Shown: positions 53,460 through 62,397, numbered from the stretch's first letter. The stretch: DNA of 64,000 nucleotides from CAVSJO01 sp963728445 (GCA_963728445.1 CAVSJO010000006.1:1116001-1180000), one strand, 5' to 3'. The notes: a model not told the origin generated them from the sequence alone. Program-made: numbers and translations.

Positions 53460-55817
53460 ATGACTCCCCCCTCTCTATGGCAAAAGCTGCGCAGCGCCCG
53501 GATCGTCCAGGTCCTGGTCGTCTACCTGGGCGCATCGTGGGGCGTGCTCCAGGTCACGAACGAGCTGCAGCAGGCGGTCAACCTCCCGGCGTGGGTTTCG
53601 GCCGCCGCCGTCATCCTGCTGCTGGTGGGCCTCCTCGTGGTGCTCGCGACGGCGTGGGTGCAGGCGCAGCCGGGCCTGGCCGAGCGCGCCGCCCGGGATG
53701 AGGTGCCGGACGGGTGGGAGGTCGGGCTTCACGAGCTGAAGGAGGCCGTGACGCAGGGCGAGGTCCCGCACCTGACGTGGGCGCGCTCGCTCCTGGGCGG
53801 GGTCATCGCGTTCTCCCTGCTCTTCGGCTTCGCCGGGTTGTACGTCGTGGTGAAGGACCGCGGCCGCACGATCGGCCCCTCGCCCGCCGAAGCCGCCGTC
53901 GCCCCCGGCGTCGCTGTGCTGCCGTTCACCGTGAGCGGCAAGGACCTGGAAGTCTGGCGGGAGGGGATGGTCGATCTGCTCTCGACCGGCCTGGACGGCG
54001 TCGGAGACGTTCGCGCCATCGACGCCCGGACCGTCCTCGCCCGCTGGAAGGAGCGGGTCCATGACGGCCAGGAGGCGGACCTGGCGACGGCGCTGGACGT
54101 CGCGCGCGCCACAGGGGCCCGCTGGGCGGTCGTCGGCAACGCCGTCGCACCCGGAAGCGACGTGCGGCTGTCGGCCGACATCTATGATCTGGAGAGCGGC
54201 AAGGATCTGGGGACGACGCAGGCGAACGGCGGCGTCGCCGACATGCTGCCCCTGGTCGACCGTCTGTCTGTCGGGCTGCTCCAGACGATCCTCACGGACG
54301 TCCGGCCGGACGCGGTCCGCCGCCTTTCGGACGTCACGACGACCTCGCCGGGGGCGCTCAAGGCGTTCCTGCTGGGAGAGGCCGCGTTCCGCCGTTCCGA
54401 CTTCGCCGGATCGATCCCGGAGTATGAGCGCGCCGTGGCCGCCGACTCGGGCTTCGCGTTCGCGTCGTACCGGCTCTCGGAGGCGTACGGGTGGTCCGAG
54501 AGCATCGGCAGCGACAAGGCCCTCGACTACCTCGCGCGCGCCGAGCGGCATCTGGACCGGCTCCCGCCGCGGCAGGCGCTGTACGTGCAGGCGTCGAGCA
54601 GCCTCGAAAACGGCCGTCTCGATCAGATCAATGCGCTGCGCACCGCGACGAGGAAGTATCCGGACGACGCCGAGCTCTGGTACATCCTCGGCGACACGTA
54701 CTACCACCTCGGGACGCAGGGGCTCGTTCCGGACGGGGAGGCGCGCCAGGCCCTGGAGCACGCCGTCGCCCTCGACCCGCAGTTCGCGCCGTACCGGCTG
54801 CACCTGCTGGACTTCGCGCTCTCGTCTGGCGACTCGGCGGACGCGGCGCGGACCATCGCGGCCTACGACAGCGTCGCCGGGAACACCCTCGAGTCCCGCT
54901 CCGCCCACCTCTCTCTGCTCCTCGCCTATGGCGACTCGGCGAGCCGTCTAGCGGCGAGTAGCGCACGGGACACCGCGTCCACTTCGGTCCTGGTGCACGT
55001 ATTCAACGCTTTCGGCGCGCCCTACGGGGTCACTCCGGAGCCTGCGGTCGAGGTGGTACGCCTGCGCCGCAGTCACCCGGATGCGGGCGCGACGACGGCC
55101 TACTACGAGGCCCAGGAAGACGTCTACACAGGCCGCTATCAGGACGCCGTCGCGCATGCGGCCGATCCCCTCATGCCCGATTCCTGGGGCAAGTCCTGGC
55201 TGTATCGGCTGCATCAGGTGGGCGCGACGCTTCCGCCGGAGGCCGTGCGCATGCTCGCGGTCTCGCAGGACACGTCGCTCGACATGGACCTGGGCAACCT
55301 GGCGACCGGCGCGTATGCGGTGGATACGGGACGGAAAGGCGACGTCGACGCCGCGATCGCCTGGGAGCGGGCGGAGTCCGGCCGCCGCGCGGCAGCGGGC
55401 GACAGCGCGCGGGCGGCGTTGGACACCGGCATCGCCCGGGCGCTCGAGACGTACCGCGCCTGGCGGCGCGGCGGAAGCGCCGAAGACGCGCTGCGCGTCA
55501 TGCGCGAGCTGCAGCCGCAGCTGACCGGCAACGAATACGGGTGGGTCGTCAACGAGATCCTGCGAACGTGGATGGCGGAGATGTACGTTCAGGCGGGACA
55601 GCGGGACGAGGCGATCCGCTACCTCCGCACCCTCGAGCTCCAGGCCGATGCGCACTACAGGATCGCGCGGCTCCGGATGGAGATGAACCAGCCGGACAGC
55701 GCCCGCGCCGATCTGGCCCTCGCCCTCCACTTCTGGGAGCACGCCGACCCCGATCTGCCGCAGGTGCGGGACGCGCAGGCAATGCTGGAGCGGCTGGGGA
55801 CGGACCGGCCCCGCTGA
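53460..55817 (+). CDS. membrane-bound TolB-like/TPR protein (paralogue A)
   Basis: The 785-residue protein has two N-terminal membrane helices (about 15-33 and 43-65), a short loop and a third helix near 115-132. A TolB-N/FlgO-like domain follows (G-V-A-V-L-P-F-T-V, then L-S-T-G-L-D-G and A-R-A-T-G-A-R-W-A-V-V-G). About 500 residues of TPR-type helices end it. Proteins of this type often carry an N-terminal kinase or DNA-binding domain; here it is absent. It shares full-length similarity with the convergent gene at 56109-58457. No direct function can be given. Confidence 0.85.
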   Translation: MTPPSLWQKLRSARIVQVLVVYLGASWGVLQVTNELQQAVNLPAWVSAAAVILLLVGLLVVLATAWVQAQPGLAERAARDEVPDGWEVGLHELKEAVTQGEVPHLTWARSLLGGVIAFSLLFGFAGLYVVVKDRGRTIGPSPAEAAVAPGVAVLPFTVSGKDLEVWREGMVDLLSTGLDGVGDVRAIDARTVLARWKERVHDGQEADLATALDVARATGARWAVVGNAVAPGSDVRLSADIYDLESGKDLGTTQANGGVADMLPLVDRLSVGLLQTILTDVRPDAVRRLSDVTTTSPGALKAFLLGEAAFRRSDFAGSIPEYERAVAADSGFAFASYRLSEAYGWSESIGSDKALDYLARAERHLDRLPPRQALYVQASSSLENGRLDQINALRTATRKYPDDAELWYILGDTYYHLGTQGLVPDGEARQALEHAVALDPQFAPYRLHLLDFALSSGDSADAARTIAAYDSVAGNTLESRSAHLSLLLAYGDSASRLAASSARDTASTSVLVHVFNAFGAPYGVTPEPAVEVVRLRRSHPDAGATTAYYEAQEDVYTGRYQDAVAHAADPLMPDSWGKSWLYRLHQVGATLPPEAVRMLAVSQDTSLDMDLGNLATGAYAVDTGRKGDVDAAIAWERAESGRRAAAGDSARAALDTGIARALETYRAWRRGGSAEDALRVMRELQPQLTGNEYGWVVNEILRTWMAEMYVQAGQRDEAIRYLRTLELQADAHYRIARLRMEMNQPDSARADLALALHFWEHADPDLPQVRDAQAMLERLGTDRPR

Positions 55818-55818
55818 G

Positions 55819-56112
55819 CTAACCCTCCTCCAGGTCCTCGATCGTCTCCGGCCAGTCCTCCCGCAGCAGCTTCGACAGCGCCCTGTCCTTCAAAAGCCGG
55901 CCCCCGGTCTGGCAGCGCGGGCAGTAGTTCGTCTCGTGCTCGCCACGCACGATGCGCTGGATGGCCGTCCCGCATTCCGGGCACGGCTCGCGGTAGCGGC
56001 CGTGGACGCGCATCGAAGGATGGAAGGCCGTGACCTTCGACGGCCAGTCGTCGCCGGCCTCCTCCACCAGCCGGTCCCGCGCGGCCGCGAGCTCGTGTCG
56101 CGTGGCGCTCAG
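55819..56112 (-). pseudogene. 3' remnant of a formamidopyrimidine-DNA glycosylase gene
   Basis: The frame encodes only the C-terminal end of an Fpg-family glycosylase: S-K-V-T-A-F-H-P-S-M-R-V-H-G-R, then the zinc finger C-P-E-C-G-T-A and N-Y-C-P-R-C-Q-T-G-G-R-L-L, and L-L-R-E-D-W-P. The catalytic N-terminal domain is missing: upstream the frame runs into the TolB/TPR gene, whose stop it overlaps. There is no ordinary start codon near the overlap; GTG at 56067 could make an 82-residue zinc-finger protein. Truncation by recombination with the TPR paralogue is the simplest reading. An intact Nei-type gene lies at 43.1 kb. Confidence 0.65.
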
Positions 56113-58457
56113 CCGCCCTGGTCCGCGCCGATCCGCACCAGGATCTTCTTCGCTTCCTCGACGGCGGGTTGAGCGGACGCGTCGGCGGTGGCCCACATGC
56201 TGACGAAGAGCTGGAGAGCCGCCCGTGCCTTGTCGATGTCTCCGGCTTTCGCGTACATGCGCCCGAGCTCGCCCTGGGTCCAGGGATCGGGGAACCACTT
56301 GAAGCCCGAGCCCATCAGCCGGATCGCCTCGGCGTAGCGTCCCTGCCGCTCGTAGAGGTGGGCGAGGTGGAAGGGTGCCCAGCCGTCGCCCCCGCGGCGA
56401 GCCTCCTCCAGCAACCGGATCGCTTCGCCGTCCCGCCCCTGAAGCAGCGCCGCGTATCCCTCCACGGCGTTCGCGCCGGCGCGGATCCGGCGTGCGGACA
56501 CGGTGTCGCCGGTCACGGCCATGGAATCGGAGATCTGGCGCAGGCGTGCGAGGGCCTCCCGCTCCGTCGACCACTGTCCGCGGCTGGCCGCGTAGCTGCC
56601 GCGCCACTCCGCGCCGTACGGGTCCGCAGTCGCGATTTCCCCGCGATCGGCCAGGGTCGCCATCAGCGAGTCCGGGATCAGCCCCAGCACGTACAGGGTG
56701 TACAGCTCGGCGGCGCGGCGATCGGCGGGGACGTGGGGATCGCGCAGGGTCGCCAGTCCTTCCCGGATGTGCCCGCGGTCGTAGAGCTCGCGGGCGGCGA
56801 TGACGGATTCGAAATCGCCCCTGGCACTCGACGGCGCCATCGCGACCGCCGCCTTCAGAAAGCGGACCGCCGACTCCGAGAAGCGAGGGTGGTCGAGGAA
56901 GCCGTTGAACTGGCGCACCTGCAAGGGGTCGTTGCCGAACGCACTAAGAGCACGCGCGATCGCGGTGTCCCGTGCCGCCGGTGAGCCGAATGCCATGTCG
57001 AACGCCAGACGATACTGCGTTGCCTTCGGGCTGGAGGGCGCCAGTCTCTCGTATTCGGTGATCTGCCGGTCGGCCGCCGCGCTGTCGGCCCGGCCCCGCA
57101 GCGCGGCATCGATGAGGTGGAGGTGATAGGGTGCGAACGTGGGCGCCAACGTGACCGCTCGCTGGAAGGCGGGCTCCGCGTCGTCCCAGCCGCCGAGCGA
57201 CTGCGGCAGGTGCATGTACGCCTCGCCGAGCTGGTACCACGCTTCGGCGTCGTCGGGATAGCGGCGCGTCGCGTCCCCCGCACGGGGGAGGGCATCGGGC
57301 GCCGCTCGCTGGACCGCGTCGCCGATGGCGGCAAGCGCGGCTTCACGATCCGGGAGGCGAGGGGCGAGGTCCATGGAGCGCCGGCTCGCTTCGTGCGCGC
57401 GCTCGCTCGAAACGCCTTCGGACCAGCCGTACGACTGGCTGAGCCGGTAATATGCCAGCGCGAACAGCGTGTCCTCCAGCACGGCGCGGCTGAACGACTC
57501 CGCGGCCGCGTCGAAGTCGCCGCGGCGGAACTGCCGCTCGCCGGCGAGATACGCCTTCAGGGCCGGCAACGAGGACGTGGTGAGACTGGACAGATCGACC
57601 TCGGGCAGGTCCCGCTCGCCGCGGAGCACCAGCCCGAGCGACTGCGCCGCGAGCCGATCCAGCAGCGTCAGCACGCTGTCCGGCTGCCCCTCGACCTGCA
57701 CCTGTCCAAGCGACGACCCGTCGTCCACGCTTCGCACGTCCGCGACCAGCCGGACCCGCGGTCCGATGGCCACGGCCGAACCCAGCAGGGCGTAGCGCGC
57801 TCCGGTCCGGCGCGCGACTTCCAGCGCCACCGACTCGTCCGCGGTCATGGAGTCGTGCACCAGCTCGTTCCAGCGGGCCATCACGGTGCGGCTCGCGATC
57901 GCCCGCAGCCCCGCGGCTCCATCGAGGCCGGTGGACAGCAGGTCGACCACGCCTTCCCGCCACTCGCTCATCCCCTCCCCCCGCACCGTGAACGGCAGCA
58001 CGGCGATCCCGTCGGGAGCCTCCACGGCCGACGCCTCCTTCGGCGCGAGCGGGTTCGAGCCGCCCTTCAGGAGCACGTACGCGCCGGCGGCGCCGAACAG
58101 CAGGGAGAAGGCGACGATGCCGCCGACCAGCGTCCGCGCCCACGTCAGGTGCGGAAGACGCCCACGGCTGATGGACGAGACCGCGTCCCCGACGTCCAAT
58201 TCCCACGAGTGCGGGACCTCCTCCTTCTCCGCCCGTTCCTCGAGTCCCGGCTGCCCCTGCACCCACGCTGTCGCGAGCGTGATCACGAGGCCGACGAGCA
58301 GCAGCAGCACGGTGAGGGGGGATACCCAATCGGGTAACCGCAGGGCCTCGTGCAGCTCGTTGGTGACCTGGAGCACGACCCACGACGCCCCGAGATAGAC
58401 GAGCACGACCTGGAACAGGCGCGAGCGTCGCAGACGATCCAGCGGAGAGGGAGGCAT
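56109..58457 (-). CDS. membrane-bound TolB-like/TPR protein (paralogue B)
   Basis: The 782-residue protein has the same layout as the convergent gene at 53460-55817. The opening is F-Q-V-V-L-V-Y-L-G-A-S-W-V-V-L-Q-V-T-N-E-L, a matching second helix and a P-H-L-T-W-A-R-T-L-V-G-G segment before the third helix. I-A-V-L-P-F-T-V opens the TolB-like domain, and a long TPR array follows. The two genes form an inverted pair around an Fpg remnant, consistent with duplication. An ATG at 58457 with GGAGAGGGAGG upstream is the clear start. Confidence 0.85.
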   Translation of the reverse strand: MPPSPLDRLRRSRLFQVVLVYLGASWVVLQVTNELHEALRLPDWVSPLTVLLLLVGLVITLATAWVQGQPGLEERAEKEEVPHSWELDVGDAVSSISRGRLPHLTWARTLVGGIVAFSLLFGAAGAYVLLKGGSNPLAPKEASAVEAPDGIAVLPFTVRGEGMSEWREGVVDLLSTGLDGAAGLRAIASRTVMARWNELVHDSMTADESVALEVARRTGARYALLGSAVAIGPRVRLVADVRSVDDGSSLGQVQVEGQPDSVLTLLDRLAAQSLGLVLRGERDLPEVDLSSLTTSSLPALKAYLAGERQFRRGDFDAAAESFSRAVLEDTLFALAYYRLSQSYGWSEGVSSERAHEASRRSMDLAPRLPDREAALAAIGDAVQRAAPDALPRAGDATRRYPDDAEAWYQLGEAYMHLPQSLGGWDDAEPAFQRAVTLAPTFAPYHLHLIDAALRGRADSAAADRQITEYERLAPSSPKATQYRLAFDMAFGSPAARDTAIARALSAFGNDPLQVRQFNGFLDHPRFSESAVRFLKAAVAMAPSSARGDFESVIAARELYDRGHIREGLATLRDPHVPADRRAAELYTLYVLGLIPDSLMATLADRGEIATADPYGAEWRGSYAASRGQWSTEREALARLRQISDSMAVTGDTVSARRIRAGANAVEGYAALLQGRDGEAIRLLEEARRGGDGWAPFHLAHLYERQGRYAEAIRLMGSGFKWFPDPWTQGELGRMYAKAGDIDKARAALQLFVSMWATADASAQPAVEEAKKILVRIGADQGG

Positions 58458-58887
58458 GGCGTCCAAGGTAGGTTCCCCCCTGCCGGCGGAAAAGGAAGTC
58501 GTGTTGTGCGCGTCAGCGTGGGACGTCAGCCGTAACGATCCATTCCGGAACAAATGTCACGAAGCAGCCCCGCCGCGGCCCTCCACGGTAATGCGGTGGG
58601 AACGTAAGTCGTTCAGGCACATCGGCTTGACATCTCGTTAACGGCGGGTCCGTCCGTTGCAATCACAGAGGGGCGAGGCAACTCCTTCCGACAAGGGCAC
58701 CCCGGCCGCGAGGCCGGTCCGCAAAGCCACGGGTCTCGCGGAGACAGCCGGGCTACCGAAGAGGGGATCGGTCGGTTTGGCCGGACCTTTCACGTCGAGG
58801 GGAGCTCCGTATGACGAGCAGGGGAGTCTTCGGGCCGGCGAAGCGGCTCGCGGCGACGGTCGCCGCGACGAGCGTCGCAGGCGAGAG
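58458..58887. promoter_or_regulatory. 430-bp intergenic control region with riboswitch and short ORF
   Basis: The divergent region holds the start of paralogue B's transcript on the left. On the right it holds a TTGACA hexamer at 58627-58632 (no good -10 at standard spacing), a GEMM-type riboswitch (about 58683-58770) and a 26-codon ORF. The 58458-58626 part shows nothing else that I recognise. Confidence 0.5.
58683..58770 (+). ncRNA. GEMM-type riboswitch (c-di-GMP-I or cGAMP class)
   Basis: The sequence has the ordered GEMM-I landmarks: AAGGGCACCCC, a 6-bp stem CCGGCC/GGCCGG capped by the GNRA tetraloop GCGA (58702-58717), the conserved CCGCAAAGCC block (58719-58728), a second hairpin (GTCTC/GAGAC), and the closing CAGCCGGGCTACCG (58745-58758). 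These match the c-di-GMP-I riboswitch consensus, whose tetraloop docks on the second stem. I cannot assign c-di-GMP versus cGAMP preference. It lies 50-130 bp upstream of the short ORF and membrane-protein gene. The expression platform is unclear. Confidence 0.8.
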
Positions 58888-58891
58888 ATGA
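58811..58891 (+). CDS. short ORF coupled to the downstream membrane protein
   Basis: The 26-codon ORF (M-T-S-R-G-V-F-G-P-A-K-R-L and so on) has a GAGGGGAG ribosome-binding site 6 bp upstream. Its stop overlaps the next gene's ATG (ATGA). It is the first ORF after the riboswitch and may serve only to couple translation. It is basic and resembles no known peptide. It may not be a functional protein. Confidence 0.4.
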   Translation: MTSRGVFGPAKRLAATVAATSVAGER

Positions 58892-59364
58892 GCGGGTGGT
58901 GGAGGAACGATCGATTCTGGATATCGCTGACCGGCGGAATCGCGCTTTCGCTCGTGGCGTTCTTCGCGATGACGCAGCTGGAGGTTCCGCGGGACGCGTG
59001 GGCGATCGGGACGGCGGTGGGATTTCTGGTCGGCTGCACGGCGGAGTATTTCTTCGCTTCCAGACAGACGGCGCTGGGCCTCCTGGTGGGAGCGCTCGGC
59101 ATCGCGTTCTTCACGATCATGCTGTACGATTCGATCCCCCACTCGACGGCGGCGGATGCGACGGCCCAGGTCGCTCCGGATCCGGCGCGAGGTGGGGGGC
59201 AGATCCAGGAGGTTTACCTGGGCGGTGGGGTGAAGGCGCCTCGCCGTCCGCCGACACGGGGGGCGGTCGCCGATACGCTGCTTCGTGATTCCATGGCGCT
59301 GCAGGACTCCGTTCAGGACGGCCGGAAGGCCGGAACGCAGACCGACACCGCCGCGGAGGAGTAG
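58888..59364 (+). CDS. membrane protein of unknown function downstream of the riboswitch
   Basis: The 158-residue protein has three membrane helices (about 9-29, 37-55 and 62-80) with short loops. An Ala/Pro/Gly-rich, partly charged C-terminal tail of about 75 residues follows, predicted disordered. No family was recognised. If the upstream GEMM riboswitch governs it, its level follows a cyclic dinucleotide signal, suggesting a role in surface attachment or envelope change. Confidence 0.65.
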   Translation: MSGWWRNDRFWISLTGGIALSLVAFFAMTQLEVPRDAWAIGTAVGFLVGCTAEYFFASRQTALGLLVGALGIAFFTIMLYDSIPHSTAADATAQVAPDPARGGGQIQEVYLGGGVKAPRRPPTRGAVADTLLRDSMALQDSVQDGRKAGTQTDTAAEE

Positions 59365-59388
59365 CAGCGCACCTGGGCCAACTGCGCG

Positions 59389-59664
59389 ATGAAAAGAATC
59401 CTGGTTTCGATCTTCTGCACCACGACGCTCGCCGGTTCCGGCGGGTGCAGCCAGTTGTCACGCTACAGCACGAACATCCCCGAATGGACGACGGTCACGT
59501 TCCGGGACGGGCATTCCGTACCGGTCACGTCGCCCATCGGGTCCCGGCAGCTTGCCGTGGACGAGTACGTGAAGCGCATGTGCGGCGACCATGACGGAGC
59601 GCTGCTCATCACCTTCCCGAACGCATCGCAGAAGCACCTCTGTCCGGCGCCGGGCGCCGACTGA
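59389..59664 (+). CDS. small lipoprotein
   Basis: The 91-residue protein has a lipoprotein signal, T-L-A-G-S-G-G-C, with Cys at residue 20. A small domain follows with W-T-T-V-T-F-R-D-G-H-S-V near 33-44 and two later cysteines (M-C-G, H-L-C-P) that may pair. No known family. It starts 24 bp after the membrane-protein gene and could be co-transcribed under the riboswitch. Confidence 0.6.
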   Translation: MKRILVSIFCTTTLAGSGGCSQLSRYSTNIPEWTTVTFRDGHSVPVTSPIGSRQLAVDEYVKRMCGDHDGALLITFPNASQKHLCPAPGAD

Positions 59665-59996
59665 CGCGTACGCGCGCGGACCCTTCAGGACCATTCCTCC
59701 CAGCGCGGGCGGCGATAGCGGCTGCAGTCCTGCCCCTCCCGTCGACCTGCTCCGGGCGCTTCGAACCCCCGTCGAACGGCGAAGCGGCTTTCACGAGCCG
59801 ACCCGGCTGGCGTCCTCCTGTTGCGTGGAGCCCGCAGCGCGGGACGTGCTGCGCGCTCAGCGTGTTGCGGCTGCGCGACAGCCGACGGCCCGGGTTGATG
59901 CGGACGTCCGGATTCCGGCTCTTGACGGTGTGTTCGGCACGGGTTAACGAGGGGTTCCCCCGTGTTTCCCGGCGTTCCCGAAATTCGAGGCGATCG
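59665..59996. other. intergenic stretch before the protease gene
   Basis: No gene is supported in these 332 bp. A TTGACG at 59925-59930 followed by TAACGA about 17 bp later is a weak promoter candidate for the protease. No terminator, tRNA or riboswitch was recognised. Confidence 0.35.
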
Positions 59997-61733
59997 ATGA
60001 TGAAGAGAGCGGACGTGCTCCTGCTTGCGACGGCCGCGCTGCTGGCGGCGTCGTGTCAGATCGACCGAACGGTCTCGCCGCTGGTGACGTCAGCGCCCGC
60101 GGCGGCCGACAGAGTCGCGGCCCCCGCGCCCGGGGGTGCCACCATTGCCGACCAGTACATCGTCGTCTTCCGTCCGGGCGTGGCCGACGCGCCCGGGCTG
60201 GCGCGGCGCCTGACGGCGGCGGCGGGCGGGACCCTTCGATTCACGTACGAGCACGCGCTCAGCGGCTTCGCTGCTCACCTGCCGGCGCAGGCCGCAGAAG
60301 CGCTTCGGCACAACCCGAACGTCGACTACGTCGAGCCCGACCAGGTGATGAGCGCGGTGACGACGCAGACGGGCGCCACGTGGGGGATCGACCGTCTCGA
60401 CCAGCGCTCCGGCACGAACGGATCGTACACGTATGCGCAGACGGGCGCCGGCGTGACGGCCTACATCATCGATACCGGCATCTACGTCTCGCACCCGGAC
60501 TTCGGCGGCCGGGCCCGCGTCGGCGTCGACGAGGTCGGTGGCGGCCACAACGGGATCGACTGCAATGGCCATGGCACGCACGTCTCCGGTACCGTCGGGG
60601 GCGCGACTTTCGGCGTGGCCAAGGCCGTGAGCCTGGTGGCAGTGCGGGTCCTGGACTGCAGCGGAAGCGGCAGCACGTCCGGCGTCGTCGCAGGCATCGA
60701 CTGGGTGACGGCGGACCACGCCACCGGGGCGCCGGCCGTCGCGAACATGAGCCTGGGCGGCGGAGCGAGCTCCGCGCTCGACCAGGCGGTGCGGAACTCC
60801 ATAGCGGACGGCGTTGCGTACGCCATCGCCGCGGGGAACGGCAACTTCGCCGGGAGGGCCCAGGACGCGTGCAACTACTCACCGGCCCGGGTGTCTGAGG
60901 CGATGACGATCGGCGCGACGGACAACTCGGACAGGAAGGCGTCGTGGTCCAACTACGGGAACTGCGTCGACTGGTTCGCCCCGGGCGTGGGCATCACGTC
61001 AGACTGGCTGAACAACGGGACGAACACGATAAGCGGCACGTCCATGGCGACGCCGCACACGACCGGCGTCGCGGCCCTCTACCTCCAGGCGCACCCGTCG
61101 GCGACACCAGCCGCCGTACGGGACGCGCTGTACGCGGCCACGACGAAGGGCATCGTCACCTCGTCCAATACGGCCAACAACCACCTCCTGTACACGGATC
61201 CGGCGGGGTGGGGCGGCTCGTCGCCGCCCCCGAACACGCCGCCGACGGCGTCCTTCGACTACTCGTGCTCCGGACTTACATGCAGCTTCACGGACACGAG
61301 CACGGATCCGGACGGCAGCATCTCGGGTCGGAGCTGGACGTTCGGGGATGGATCCGCCTCCACGGCCGCCAACCCGCAGCATTCGTTTGCGGCGGGCGGC
61401 GACTACACCGTGTCCCTCACGGTGACGGACAATGACGGGGCGACCGGCAACACCTCCCGGACGGTCAGCGTCACGGCGTCGCAACCCGCCACCATCACGC
61501 TTTCGGGGGTCGCCGGCAGTCAGGGACCGTGGTCGGTCGCGTTCCTGACGTGGACGACCACCTCCACGGCAGCGTCGTTCGACGTATTGAGGAGCGGGAG
61601 CGTTGTCGCGACCACGTCGAACAACGGCCAGTACAACGACAAGGTGGGCAAGCACGATACGAGTTCGTATACCTACCAGGTGTGCGAGTCGGGCGGAGGC
61701 CTCTGCTCGAACGAGATCACCATCAGCTTCTGA
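59997..61733 (+). CDS. subtilisin-like (S8) serine protease lipoprotein with PKD domain
   Basis: The 578-residue exported protease has a lipobox (L-L-A-A-S-C, Cys20) and an I9-type inhibitor propeptide (Y-I-V-V-F-R-P-G, about 50-118). The S8 catalytic domain has D in I-D-T-G-I, H in N-G-H-G-T-H-V-S-G and S in S-G-T-S-M-A-T-P-H, and resembles proteinase K/fervidolysin. A proline linker, a PKD domain (S-F-D-Y-S-C-S-G, F-G-D-G-S) and a C-terminal fibronectin-like domain follow. Two in-frame ATGs (59997 and 60000) are possible starts. It is likely secreted or surface-anchored for protein degradation. Confidence 0.93.
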   Translation: MMKRADVLLLATAALLAASCQIDRTVSPLVTSAPAAADRVAAPAPGGATIADQYIVVFRPGVADAPGLARRLTAAAGGTLRFTYEHALSGFAAHLPAQAAEALRHNPNVDYVEPDQVMSAVTTQTGATWGIDRLDQRSGTNGSYTYAQTGAGVTAYIIDTGIYVSHPDFGGRARVGVDEVGGGHNGIDCNGHGTHVSGTVGGATFGVAKAVSLVAVRVLDCSGSGSTSGVVAGIDWVTADHATGAPAVANMSLGGGASSALDQAVRNSIADGVAYAIAAGNGNFAGRAQDACNYSPARVSEAMTIGATDNSDRKASWSNYGNCVDWFAPGVGITSDWLNNGTNTISGTSMATPHTTGVAALYLQAHPSATPAAVRDALYAATTKGIVTSSNTANNHLLYTDPAGWGGSSPPPNTPPTASFDYSCSGLTCSFTDTSTDPDGSISGRSWTFGDGSASTAANPQHSFAAGGDYTVSLTVTDNDGATGNTSRTVSVTASQPATITLSGVAGSQGPWSVAFLTWTTTSTAASFDVLRSGSVVATTSNNGQYNDKVGKHDTSSYTYQVCESGGGLCSNEITISF

Positions 61734-61757
61734 CGGAGCCGTCCGCACGACCGCGAC

Positions 61758-61800
61758 GGGCCCGGCAGGATGCGATCTCCTGCCGGGCCCGGCTCGTTTT
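61758..61800 (+). terminator. rho-independent terminator of the S8 protease
   Basis: A 13-bp perfect stem (GGGCCCGGCAGGA / TCCTGCCGGGCCC) with a 7-nt loop (61758-61790) is followed by GGCTCGTTTT. It lies 25 bp after the protease stop. Confidence 0.8.
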
Positions 61801-61891
61801 CCGGCGAAGGCCTGGCACCCGTCCGGGAGGCGGGCCGCCGGCGGGCCCGTTCAGCCGCCGGTCCGGCCCAGCCGCCCCTCCCGTGGTCGTG

Positions 61892-62266
61892 TCAGCGCGA
61901 CTGCGTCACGGTCACGGAATTGGCCTGCATGTCCCAGCGCACCCGGGCACCGGCGAACAGCGTGAACTCCCGCGAGACCAGCGCCGCTCCACTCGACTGC
62001 CGCGCGACCAGCTGATAGGAGCCCTGCAGATCACTGGATTCGTAGGTCAGGGCCCGCTCGACTCCTGCCGGCACCGTGCCAAGCTTCTTCTGGTCCCCCC
62101 CGTTCCGACGTATCTCGATCGACATGTCATCGGACGGTTGCATGTCGTTCACGACGCTGATGGTCGCGCTCTCCTTCGTGCCATGGCTTCCGAAGAGGCC
62201 GAAGCATCCGGTACTCAGGGATGCCAGAACGAGCACGAAAAAAACTGTGGATCGTCGCAGCTTCAC
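61892..62266 (-). CDS. small lipoprotein
   Basis: The 124-residue protein has a lipoprotein signal (S-L-S-T-G-C-F-G, Cys at about 18) and a beta-strand-rich domain with S-A-T-I-S-V-V-N-D and I-E-I-R-R-N-G-G. This resembles PEGA-like or fibronectin-like folds, but no family is certain. I chose GTG at 62266 because an AGGAGG ribosome-binding site lies 5 bp before it. A near-consensus sigma-54 promoter precedes it at 62298-62313. Confidence 0.75.
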   Translation of the reverse strand: MKLRRSTVFFVLVLASLSTGCFGLFGSHGTKESATISVVNDMQPSDDMSIEIRRNGGDQKKLGTVPAGVERALTYESSDLQGSYQLVARQSSGAALVSREFTLFAGARVRWDMQANSVTVTQSR

Positions 62267-62297
62267 GGTTCCTCCTGGGTGAGAGAACATTCAATGG

Positions 62298-62313
62298 TGC
62301 GTATATCGTGCCA
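62298..62313 (-). promoter_or_regulatory. sigma-54 promoter upstream of the small lipoprotein
   Basis: On the minus strand the site reads TGGCACGATATACGCA: the full TGGCACG -24 half, exact spacing, and GC plus final A at -12, with two mismatches (A and C for TT). The predicted start near 62287 gives a leader of about 20 nt containing the ribosome-binding site. No 19-bp activator motif was seen nearby. Confidence 0.6.
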
Positions 62314-62397
62314 CGCGCAGCAAGCGGGGTGTGCAAGCCCTGTCCATCCGAGGGCCGGGACCATCCACGATCGGTCGGTGGCTCCGCGCTCGGCTCA

